Assembly: GCA_003552885.1 (NCBI GenBank)
Contig: PUPA01000043.1
Span: 1-34,102, forward strand
Direction: 5' to 3'
Source: Natrialbaceae archaeon
GTDB taxonomy: Archaea > Halobacteriota > Halobacteria > Halobacteriales > Natrialbaceae
DNA: 34,102 nucleotides
Positions 9,222-17,040 of this stretch are shown here, in pieces. A model generated the notes under the pieces. The model had not been told where the DNA came from. It made no database searches and was given only the letters and a program-made list of their open reading frames with translations. Within the stretch, counting starts at the first letter, position 1; each line of letters opens with the position of its first letter. The position numbers and the translations under genes are program-made.

Positions 9222-10115
9222 TCAGAGCCCCTCGAACGTTCCTTCGGCGATCGCGTCGGCGAGTTCGGCGGCGTCGACCGCCGGGAGGTTCCGGGGGTAC
9301 TTCCGGTCGAAGTAGTTGACGAGATTTGTCACGTCGCGTTCGAGGAACTCCCGGGCGTTCTCGTGGTCGGTCGGGACCGCCTGTGGCCAGTCGAAGACCG
9401 TCACGCCACCCTCCCCGACGAACACGTTGTACTCGCTCACGTCGGCGTGGACGTAGCCGCGCTCGTAGGCACTCGCGAGTTCGGCCACCAGGAGTTCGAG
9501 GACGCCACCGACCTGTCGGTCGTCGAGTTTCGCCCGTGAGAGCTCGACGCCGTCCATCTTCTCCATCACGATGGCGTGGCGGTTCTGATCGATCGGTCGG
9601 GGGACGGCCACCTCCGGGTACAGCGCCTCGAGAATCCCGTGCTCGCGTTCGGCGGCCTTCCGGGCCGTGTACAGCCAGGAGACGTGACGGTTCTCGGAGG
9701 CGTAATCGCGTTCGCGGTGGACCTCCCGGAAGTTCGTGTACCCCTCGCGGTGGTACTTCAGCGCGAGGGGTTTGTACGATCGGACCTCGTAGACGTCGCT
9801 CTCTTTCCCCACACCGAGGGGAGCCCCGAACTCGGCGACCGTCTCGCGCTCGACGAGCGCCCGGAGGGCCAGGGCGTCGTACCCTTCGAACTGGAGGGAG
9901 TACCCCTCGTACTGGATGGTCTTTTTCTCGATCAGGCCGCGTTTGAGACACCGCTCGAGACGGTAGTCGACCTCCTCGGGAGTCAACCCCGAAAAGGAGG
10001 GGAGCTTCCCGCGTTTGACCCACTGGGAGAAGCGCATCCCCTGTTCGACCCCGGAGAGCAGATAGAAGTCCTCCGGCTCGAGTTCGGGTAGGAGCTCGGC
10101 GACGTTCCGCACCAT
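9222..10115 (-). CDS. rio2: RIO2-type serine/threonine protein kinase
   Basis: N-terminal winged-helix region, then GAPLGVGKESDVYEV, HREGYTNFREVHRERDY, YVHADVSEYNVFV and VFDWPQAVPTDHENA, all characteristic of RIO2. Confidence 0.95.
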   Translation of the reverse strand: MVRNVAELLPELEPEDFYLLSGVEQGMRFSQWVKRGKLPSFSGLTPEEVDYRLERCLKRGLIEKKTIQYEGYSLQFEGYDALALRALVERETVAEFGAPLGVGKESDVYEVRSYKPLALKYHREGYTNFREVHRERDYASENRHVSWLYTARKAAEREHGILEALYPEVAVPRPIDQNRHAIVMEKMDGVELSRAKLDDRQVGGVLELLVAELASAYERGYVHADVSEYNVFVGEGGVTVFDWPQAVPTDHENAREFLERDVTNLVNYFDRKYPRNLPAVDAAELADAIAEGTFEGL

Positions 10116-10374
10116 GGCCGGGGTAGCAATCGCGCACGTAAAAGGGGCGTGACGCCCGCCCGCCGGATCCGGCCAATAAATCACATGTAGCTATACGCAA
10201 CTGTCGGCTCGCGGCCGTCCCGACCGTGGGCCCCGCCAGCCCCGCCCGTCGCCCCCACGCCGTGTGCCCCCGGCGAGGGGGGACCCACCGCGGTCCCGTC
10301 CGGAGCGACCCCGCCGAACGACCCTCCACCGTCTGCCCCTCCACTGATGTAGCTGGAGCCACGAGGGACGGGGC

Positions 10375-11115
10375 ATGTACGTCGGCGTCGACGGATGTCC
10401 GGCGGGATGGATCGCCGTGCTGTTCGACGAGGACGGCTACCGAGGCTCCGGTCTGTACGGAGACGTCGAAGAGCTGTGGACGGCCCACGGTGACGTGGCA
10501 GACGTGATCCTGATCGACGTGCCGATCGGGCTCCGGGAGCGCTCGAACGCGAAACGCCCGTGTGACGACGCCGCCCGCGAAAGGCTGAGTCCGGAGCGCC
10601 ACTCCAGTGTGTTCTCCGTCCCCGTGCGGGCGGCCGTCCACGAGGAGTGTTACGAGAGCGCAAAACGAACACAGGAAGAACGCACAGACGGCAGTCTCGG
10701 CGTCCAGTCGTGGGGCATCGCCGACAAGATCGCCGAACTCGACACCTTCCTCCGCGGGACGGCGCCGGAGGCCGTCGGCACGATCCGCGAGGCCCACCCC
10801 GAACTCTGCTTCTGGGCGTTGAACGGCGAATCAGCCACGACGTACTCGAAGACGGGCCAGCCGGCCGCCGCGTTCTGGGAACGGATCGGGATACTCGAGG
10901 CCACAGACGGTACGGTCGTCGACGACGTCCGCGACGCTGCAACCGGCCTCGACACCGCGGTCGGCAACGACGATGTCGTCGACGCGTTCACACTGGCGCT
11001 CACCGCCAGTCCGAAGACCCGGCCGTTACGAACGCTCCCCGACGGATGGCCCGACGGCGATCCGGGGGATCCGACCGGTGCCCTGCCGATGGAGGTGGTG
11101 TACGCCTATCCGTGA
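10375..11115 (+). CDS. DUF429 family protein
   Basis: MYVGVDGCPAGWIAVLFDEDG...VILIDVPIGLRE...REAHPELCFWALNG...DDVVDAFTLALTA, the DUF429 pattern. Confidence 0.85.
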   Translation: MYVGVDGCPAGWIAVLFDEDGYRGSGLYGDVEELWTAHGDVADVILIDVPIGLRERSNAKRPCDDAARERLSPERHSSVFSVPVRAAVHEECYESAKRTQEERTDGSLGVQSWGIADKIAELDTFLRGTAPEAVGTIREAHPELCFWALNGESATTYSKTGQPAAAFWERIGILEATDGTVVDDVRDAATGLDTAVGNDDVVDAFTLALTASPKTRPLRTLPDGWPDGDPGDPTGALPMEVVYAYP

Positions 11116-11541
11116 TCGAACGCGCTCACCGGGGTGGTCGGTCACGAAAGAGCGGTTTGACGATTCCCGATCCACGCTCCCGGCGAGCGATCCGTAACAG
11201 ACGGCGATGGCCGCGGTGGGAACGGATAGCTCAGTAGGGTCGGTCAGTCGACGTCGTCACCGCTGGCTCGCCGACCGTCTCCGGTGGGTCGGCGGGTTCG
11301 AGGAGCCAGTCGTCGCATCCAGAACGCCTCCCGATCCGTCGAAACGCCGGCTCTTTCGTCTTACACCGATCTCACGTCGTAGGTGAAACCCAGCACACCC
11401 CTTTATTTAGCGCACTGCCGTGGATGAACCCATGTGCTCTACGCCCGGTCGGAGCTCCAATCGAATCCACCGCCCCGGACCGTCTCGAAACCGTGTCGGT
11501 ACGGACGATCGGTGTCGTTCCACCGGTCCGGGGCAACGGCC

Positions 11542-13395
11542 ATGAGGATCCTGGTCTTCGGCGCAGGACCGCTGGGAAGCCTGAAAGCGACACGACTCCA
11601 CGAAGCGGGACACGACGTCTCTCTTCTGGCCAGAGGGCAGCGGTTGGCGGACCTGAGAGAACACGGGGTCGTCGTCCACGAGCAGGGTGCTGACAGGGTG
11701 GACGTCGCTCACGTTCCCGTAGTAGAGACGTTCGAGGCCGACGACGACTACGATCTCGTCCTGATCGTTATGGGCGAGCACCAGTTCACCGGGATTCTGG
11801 ATACGTTGGCGGAAAACGAACACGTCCAGACGGTCTGCTTCATGGGAAACGCCGTAAACGGACCCGAGGAGATGGTCCGGGTGCTCGGCAACGAGCGCGT
11901 GATGTTGGGATTCCCGTACCCCGGTGGCAAACGAGACGGACACGTCGTGTGCGTGCTCCCGATCGACGAACAGAACGAGTACACCATCCCGATCGGGGAG
12001 GCCGACGGAACGATCCGTCCCAGAACCCGAGAGGTGGCGGCAGTGCTCTCGGACATGCGAGGATACGACGTCGAGATCAGGACGGATATGGACGAGTGGC
12101 TGAAGTACCACGTCGCGCTGCTCATCTCCGGACTGGCCCCTGCGCTGTATGCCGCTGACACCGAAATGAGACGACTCGGTGAGACGAGGGACTTGCTGGT
12201 GCTCTCCGTTCGCGCGACGAAAGAAGCGTTGCGGGGATTACGTGAGGCCGGCTATTCGCCGAGCCCCCGGGTTGTGCGGGGGTTCGAGTACGTTCCGGAA
12301 CCCGTCTGCGTGTGGGCCATCGGGTGGCTGATGCGCACCGAGTACGCGAAGATCTCGATCGAGGGCCACACCCGTGCCGGTCGAGAGGAGATGACGCACC
12401 TCTTCGATGGGTTGGTGTCGATCGTCGAAGGCGGCGGTGGAACGACCGACGCGATGGATCGGCTGGCGCCGTACTTCGACCCCGACACATCACCCTACCC
12501 CGAAGGGAGACGGGACATCCCGATGAAGTGGGGTGGCGTGATCGCTCCCGCGCTCGGGGTCGGGGCGCTCGCAGTCGCCCTCCGCCGTTTGCGTTCGAAG
12601 CCCACGGCAACACCTCCAGTCGAAGGTGAGTACGGGACCGTCCAGTACGAAGTGGTCGGGCCCGAAGACGCGACTCCGGTGGTGTTCACCCACGGGTTCG
12701 CCCTCGACCGCGGGACGTGGCGGGAACAGGTCGCCACGCTGTCGGAGTCCTATCGAGTCCTCTCGTGGGACCTCCCCGGGTGTGGTGACTCCGCCGAGTC
12801 GAGCGATCCAGCGCGATTCGACGTCGCCTCCCAGAGTTTGCTCGACGTACTGGACGAGCAAGGGGTGGACCGGGCCGTTCTGGTCGGCCAGTCGATGGGG
12901 AGCCTGTTGAGCCAGTACGTCGCGTACCACCACCCCGACCGCGTTCGTGCCCTCGTTCACGTCGGTGGCTTCCCGCTGTACGGGGGGGTTTCCGACCACA
13001 CGATCAAACTGATGGGGTTGCACGTGTGGGCATTGAAGCGGATGCCCGAACGACTGCTGTGTGACCTGTTTGGTCGGTTCGTCGCTCGAAGCCCCGAGGC
13101 CCGAGCGTACGCGAGACGGGCGAGTGCACGGACCGGGAAGGAGAACATGGTGTCTCTCGAACGAGCACTCCTCGGCGACCTCGGAGACGGGATTCCCGAA
13201 CCAACCGAGCACCCACAGCTGGTCGTGGTCGGTGAAGAGGAGCACTTCTGGCTCCGGAAGAAGGCGAGAGAGTGGGACGAAACCCTCCTCGACAGCGAGT
13301 ACGAGACCGTGCCGGATGCGGGACACCTGGTGAACCACGACAATCCGACGGTCTTCAACGAAATCCTGTCTTCGTTTCTGGAATCGCTGGACTAG
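11542..13395 (+). CDS. Two-domain protein: ketopantoate reductase (ApbA/PanE)-like N-terminus fused to an alpha/beta hydrolase C-terminus
   Basis: N-terminus MRILVFGAGPLGSLKATRLHEAGHDVSLLARG (Rossmann GxGxxG) with KPR-like C-domain DEWLKYHVALLISGLAPALYA. C-terminus PVVFTHGFALDRGTWREQV...VGQSMGSLLSQYVAYHHPDRVRALVHVGG...PDAGHLVNHDNP (GxSxG and His). Confidence 0.88.
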   Translation: MRILVFGAGPLGSLKATRLHEAGHDVSLLARGQRLADLREHGVVVHEQGADRVDVAHVPVVETFEADDDYDLVLIVMGEHQFTGILDTLAENEHVQTVCFMGNAVNGPEEMVRVLGNERVMLGFPYPGGKRDGHVVCVLPIDEQNEYTIPIGEADGTIRPRTREVAAVLSDMRGYDVEIRTDMDEWLKYHVALLISGLAPALYAADTEMRRLGETRDLLVLSVRATKEALRGLREAGYSPSPRVVRGFEYVPEPVCVWAIGWLMRTEYAKISIEGHTRAGREEMTHLFDGLVSIVEGGGGTTDAMDRLAPYFDPDTSPYPEGRRDIPMKWGGVIAPALGVGALAVALRRLRSKPTATPPVEGEYGTVQYEVVGPEDATPVVFTHGFALDRGTWREQVATLSESYRVLSWDLPGCGDSAESSDPARFDVASQSLLDVLDEQGVDRAVLVGQSMGSLLSQYVAYHHPDRVRALVHVGGFPLYGGVSDHTIKLMGLHVWALKRMPERLLCDLFGRFVARSPEARAYARRASARTGKENMVSLERALLGDLGDGIPEPTEHPQLVVVGEEEHFWLRKKAREWDETLLDSEYETVPDAGHLVNHDNPTVFNEILSSFLESLD

Positions 13396-13589
13396 TCGAC
13401 AGCCGTGCGATGATCTCTCCGATCGAAAAGCCAACCAATCCTCGAAATCGCGTGGAGCCGTTCTTCCGAGCCCTCCACTCACGCGGACTGTGCCGGCCTC
13501 ACCCGAACACTCGTCGACGACGCGCTTTGAAGATACGGACGTATCCACAGGGAGCGCAGTCTCCACAGGCGCGATAGTAAATTTCGGAT

Positions 13590-13663
13590 GGGCGCTGCAG
13601 GATTTGAACCCGCGACAACTTGGTCCGAAGCCAAGCACTCTGTCCAGACTGAGCTAAGCGCCC
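13590..13663 (-). tRNA. tRNA-Arg (anticodon TCG)
   Basis: Reverse strand GGGCGCTTAGCTCAGTCTGGACAGAGTGCTTGGCTTCGGACCAAGTTGTCGCGGGTTCAAATCCTGCAGCGCCC folds as a cloverleaf; anticodon stem CTTGG/CCAAG, loop CTTCGGA; T-arm GTTCAAATC. No intron, CCA not encoded. Confidence 0.95.
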
Positions 13664-13802
13664 AGCGGCCGTCAGTTTCACTCGGCTCCGTATAAGTCGC
13701 TCGGTTCGGTGCGGTCTCGGCCGACCGTCCCGTCGACGGTTCCCGCGGTTTGGAACCCACCAGGGTCGTTATATCCGAGGTGGTCGTCCCTCGAACCGAG
13801 CC

Positions 13803-13979
13803 ATGACTCTGGACGACCCAGCCGTCGGTCGGTCGGACGATGAGGGTGAGCCACTCGAGTTGCTCGTAGATGGGGAGTGGTGGACGTTCGTTCCGGCCGA
13901 GGCCACCGGCGACGAACGGCTCACCCGGTGGATCTCGGTCCCCCGCAGGGACCTCCGTGATCTCGAGGAGTGGCGCTGA
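13803..13979 (+). CDS. Short haloarchaeal protein, DUF7511-like (missed by the ORF track because of length)
   Basis: 58 aa MTLDDPAVGRSDDEGEPLELLVDGEWWTFVPAEATGDERLTRWISVPRRDLRDLEEWR; resembles small haloarchaeal proteins ending in a TxWIS...DLxxxR pattern. Confidence 0.6.
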   Translation: MTLDDPAVGRSDDEGEPLELLVDGEWWTFVPAEATGDERLTRWISVPRRDLRDLEEWR

Positions 13980-14027
13980 CGGAGGCGGACCGGATCGTTT
14001 ATTTGCCGGCGTTTTCCACACCGGACA

Positions 14028-14888
14028 ATGGACGCCCGGGAGACTGCTGTCGGCCTGTTCGAGCTGACGCGGCCGGCGAACTCGGTCGCCGCCGGCGTGT
14101 TGACGTTCGTCGGCGCCTACGTCGCCGGCGGGCTCGGCGACCACCCGGCGGCGGTGGCGGCGGCGGTCGGCGCGACGGTGCTCGCGACCGGTGCCGGGAA
14201 CGCGATAAACGACTACTTCGACCGGGAGATCGACCGGATCAATCGGCCCGATCGGGCGATTCCGCGCGGGGCGGTTAGCCCGCGTGGCGCCGTGGCTCTC
14301 GGCGTCGTTCTCTTCGCGGTCGCCATCGCTCTGGCGCTCACGTTGCCGGCGCTCGCGGTCGCCATCGCGGTGGTGAACCTGCTGGCGCTGGTGGCGTACA
14401 CGGAGCTGTTCAAGGGCACTCCCGGGGCCGGAAACGCGCTCGTGGCGTATCTGGTCGGCAGCACGTTCCTGTTCGGGGCGGCCGCGGTGGGCGACGTCCG
14501 GACTGCGGCCGTCCTCTTCGTCCTCGCCGGGTTGGCGACGTTCAGCCGCGAGGTCATAAAAGACGTCGAGGACGTGGCGGGCGACCGCGAGGAGGGGCTG
14601 AACACGCTGCCGATCGCCGTCGGCAGGCGGCGTGCGCTCGCCGTCGGCCTGGCTGCGCTGGTCGCGTCGGTACTGGCGATCCCGCTTCCGTACCTCTATG
14701 GCCCGTTCGGTGGCGCCTACCTGGCGCTCGTGGTACCTGCGGCGGCGGTCATGCTCGCCGGCGCAGTTCGGAGCTTCGCGGATCCCGCGGTCGGCCAACG
14801 GCGGGTCAAGTACGGGATGTTCCTCGCGACGCTGGCGTTCGTCGCGGGTCGCGGCGCGGCCGACCTGGCCTGGCTGGCTCCGAGCTGA
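14028..14888 (+). CDS. ubiA: UbiA-family prenyltransferase, probably geranylgeranylglycerol-phosphate geranylgeranyltransferase (archaeal ether-lipid synthesis)
   Basis: FELTRPANSVAAGVLTFVGAYVAGG, NAINDYFDREIDRINRPDRAIPRGAVSPRGA, SREVIKDVEDVAGDREEGLNTLPI motifs. Confidence 0.93.
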   Translation: MDARETAVGLFELTRPANSVAAGVLTFVGAYVAGGLGDHPAAVAAAVGATVLATGAGNAINDYFDREIDRINRPDRAIPRGAVSPRGAVALGVVLFAVAIALALTLPALAVAIAVVNLLALVAYTELFKGTPGAGNALVAYLVGSTFLFGAAAVGDVRTAAVLFVLAGLATFSREVIKDVEDVAGDREEGLNTLPIAVGRRRALAVGLAALVASVLAIPLPYLYGPFGGAYLALVVPAAAVMLAGAVRSFADPAVGQRRVKYGMFLATLAFVAGRGAADLAWLAPS

Positions 14889-14951
14889 CGCGGTCGCCCG
14901 TCCGTCTGATCAAAAGGAATATAACCTGGATCCTCACACCTTCACACAGTA

Positions 14952-15587
14952 GTGCCGACGCCGTCGGCCGCCCAACCCATGTACGAGCTCCCAGACGTCC
15001 TCCCGGACACCGAACTTCGCCCGGGAACGAACGTGCTCATCTCGGCCGCTTCACCGAGTGGCAAACGCGAGCTGGCCTACGAGCTCCTCGCGGTCGGTGC
15101 GAACGGCGGCGAGGGATCGATCGTCGTCACGACGGAAGACGGCGCCGAGGAGGTGCTCTCGGCGTTCGCCGACCTCGTCGAGGGGGAGCCGCCGATCGGC
15201 GTCGTCGACTGTGTGACCAAACAGCGCGGGATCGGCGCGGTCGAGGACGACTCGACGGTCAAGTACGCCTCCTCGCCGGTAGACATGACCGGCATCGGCA
15301 TCAAACTCTCGGAGTTCTTAGAGGAGTTTCGCGGCGGGCGTGGTCTGACCGAAAACCGGATTCTGCTGCACTCGGTGTCGACGCTGCTCACGCACTCGAA
15401 CCTCCAGACGGTGTTTCGATTCCTCCACGTGTTCACCGGCCGAATCCGGAGCGCCGACGCCGTGGGCATCTACGTCATCGACTCGACGGCCCACGACGAG
15501 CAGACTATGAACACCCTCAAACAGCTGTTCGACGCCGTCGTCGAGCTCGACGACGGGGAGCCGACGGTCCGGACCAGCGGGCTGTAA
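14952..15587 (+). CDS. RecA/KaiC-like (RAD55-type, DUF7504-like) haloarchaeal protein
   Basis: GTNVLISAASPSGKRELAYELLAVGANGGEGSIVVTTEDGAEEVL...ENRILLHSVSTLLTHSNLQTVFRFLHVFTGRIRSADAVGIYVIDSTAHDEQTMNTLKQLFD. The start may be ATG 14979 (MYELPDVLP). Confidence 0.8.
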   Translation: MPTPSAAQPMYELPDVLPDTELRPGTNVLISAASPSGKRELAYELLAVGANGGEGSIVVTTEDGAEEVLSAFADLVEGEPPIGVVDCVTKQRGIGAVEDDSTVKYASSPVDMTGIGIKLSEFLEEFRGGRGLTENRILLHSVSTLLTHSNLQTVFRFLHVFTGRIRSADAVGIYVIDSTAHDEQTMNTLKQLFDAVVELDDGEPTVRTSGL

Positions 15588-15643
15588 CCCGGGGCGACAC
15601 GCGGGCTCCGACTCAACCCGGGGCGACACGCGGGCTCCGACCC
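15586..15643. repeat. 29-bp tandem repeat x2 plus a degenerate third copy, starting within the upstream stop codon
   Basis: AACCCGGGGCGACACGCGGGCTCCGACTC / AACCCGGGGCGACACGCGGGCTCCGACCC, then AGCCCGAGCCGACACGGG. Confidence 0.9.
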
Positions 15644-15660
15644 AGCCCGAGCCGACACGG

Positions 15661-15672
15661 GAGTTATAACTC
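15661..15672. promoter_or_regulatory. Palindromic TATA-box-like element
   Basis: GAGTTATAACTC, perfect 12-bp palindrome containing TTATAA, about 20-30 bp upstream of ATG 15693; fits an archaeal promoter of a leaderless gene. Confidence 0.5.
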
Positions 15673-15692
15673 CGACGCCCCTCGGCTCGACC

Positions 15693-16103
15693 ATGTCAGT
15701 CGAGAGTGACGCGGAGTTACGGGAGATCCTCGGGCTCGAGACGGTCGCGGTGGTCGGCTGTTCGTCGACCCCGGGGAAAGCCGCTCACGACGTCCCGGCG
15801 TACCTGCGCGAACGGGGATACGAGGTGGTGCCGGTCAACCCGTTCGCCGAGACGATCTTCGACCGTCGCGCGTACGACTCCCTCGGAGACGTAGAGGGGG
15901 ACGTCGAGGTCGTCTGTGTCTTCCGGCCGAGCGAAGAGGTCGCGGGGATCGTCGAGGAGGCGATCGAGCGCGGGGACGTTCGCGTCGTCTGGACCCAGCT
16001 CGGGATCGACGATCCGGTGGCCACCGAGCGAGCGGCGGATGCCGGGCTCTCGGTCGTCTCCGACCGGTGTATGAAGGTCCAACACCGCCGGCTCTACGGC
16101 TGA
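15693..16103 (+). CDS. CoA-binding protein (COG1832-like)
   Basis: ILGLETVAVVGCSSTPGKAAHDVPAYLRERGYEVVPVNPFAETIFDRRAYDSLGDV...VWTQLGIDDPVATERAADAGLSVVSDRCMKVQHRRL. Confidence 0.93.
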   Translation: MSVESDAELREILGLETVAVVGCSSTPGKAAHDVPAYLRERGYEVVPVNPFAETIFDRRAYDSLGDVEGDVEVVCVFRPSEEVAGIVEEAIERGDVRVVWTQLGIDDPVATERAADAGLSVVSDRCMKVQHRRLYG

Positions 16104-16238
16104 CCGACGGACGGCCGATCGACGGGACTCGGACGAACGACCGATCACTGGACGGGCTCGGACGAGCGATCGGTCGTCTGCGGGCACCGCACCGTTCGGC
16201 GTCCGTTCGGTCCACCACCTGGCCGTGCTCGCGGGCCT

Positions 16239-16292
16239 CCCGTACGTCGGGGGTGTCGGGGATGCCCCGTACGCCGGGGGTGTCGGGGATTC
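16239..16292. repeat. 27-bp tandem repeat x2
   Basis: CCCGTACGTCGGGGGTGTCGGGGATGC / CCCGTACGCCGGGGGTGTCGGGGATTC. Confidence 0.9.
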
Positions 16293-16426
16293 CCCGCCCG
16301 TCGAGCGTGCTGGTCGCACGCGTCACTTCCGCTTTTGAGCGCCTTAGGGCCACTGACACGCCGAGATCCGGCGCGTGGCTCTGGTCCCGAACTCTCAAGC
16401 TACGGCCGTACAAACGTGTGTGCAAG

Positions 16427-16810
16427 ATGGACCGTCGCAGCTTCTTCGTCGTCGGCGTCGGCGCGCTCGCGGGCTGTCTCTCGCCGTTCGAGGGCAACGG
16501 CGACGGGATCACCGACCCCCCGGACCTCGAGGTGGTCCACGACGAGCTCGGCCGGGAGAACGTCGGCACCGAGGAAGAACGCGTGTTCGTCGTCGGCGTC
16601 CTCGAGAACGTCGGCGACCGTGAGCTCAGCTACGTCGAGATCAGCGCGGCCTTCCTCGATGCTGACGGTGAGGAGCTGGAGACGGTGATCGAGAACGTCG
16701 AGGACGTCACCTCCGGCGAACAGTGGCACTTCGAGATCGAGTATCCACACTTCGGCGAGCGGGCAGCCGAGGTCGACGACTACGAGCTGGAGCCGACGAT
16801 GGGGCTGTAG
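16427..16810 (+). CDS. Lipoprotein with FxLYD-like domain
   Basis: MDRRSFFVVGVGALAGCLSPF (Tat RR plus LAGC lipobox), then VFVVGVLENVGDRELSYVEISAAFLDADGEELETVIENVEDVTSGEQWHFEI. Confidence 0.85.
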   Translation: MDRRSFFVVGVGALAGCLSPFEGNGDGITDPPDLEVVHDELGRENVGTEEERVFVVGVLENVGDRELSYVEISAAFLDADGEELETVIENVEDVTSGEQWHFEIEYPHFGERAAEVDDYELEPTMGL

Positions 16811-16878
16811 TGTCGATGTACGCCGACTCCCCCCCGACCGACTCTCGAACGGACGCGAGCCACGTCTCCGGGGTACCA

Positions 16879-17040
16879 CCACCGATCGCGACGAGGGAGT
16901 CACGACCGCTCCCGACGAGGGGGTTATGACCGATCCTGATCCTGACGAAGGGGTTACGACCGATCGCGATCCTGACGAAGGGGTTACGACCGATCCCGAT
17001 CCTGACGAGGGGGTCACGACCGATCCCGATCGCGACGACG
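16879..17040. repeat. Minisatellite straddling the flippase start: two 24-bp units upstream of the ATG, then 30-bp units inside the ORF
   Basis: GATCGCGACGAGGGAGTCACGACC, GCTCCCGACGAGGGGGTTATGACC, GATCCTGATCCTGACGAAGGGGTTACGACC, GATCGCGATCCTGACGAAGGGGTTACGACC, GATCCCGATCCTGACGAGGGGGTCACGACC, partial GATCCCGATCGCGACGACGGCGT. Confidence 0.88.

Noticed and set aside
11217-11312. tRNA-like signal (ATAGCTCAGTAGGG ... CGGGTTCGAG)
   Set aside because: The T-stem does not pair properly (position 61 is A, not C) and no acceptor or anticodon stem forms; likely chance resemblance.
12490-13638. 382-aa minus-strand ORF opposite the KPR-hydrolase fusion and overlapping the tRNA
   Set aside because: Runs through a confident tRNA and has no recognisable domain; shadow ORF.
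13590-13663. tRNA-Arg as an integration site of a larger element with the 26-kb integrase-like gene
   Set aside because: I saw no duplicated tRNA 3' end in the window, and the integrase-like protein appears catalytically dead and is 12.6 kb away.
13479-14798. 439-aa minus-strand ORF through the tRNA and ubiA
   Set aside because: Crosses the tRNA and is antisense to UbiA; no domain.
15586-16292. Possible CRISPR-like array from the repeats near 15.6 and 16.2 kb
   Set aside because: Units are contiguous tandem copies without spacers and differ between sites; no cas genes present.
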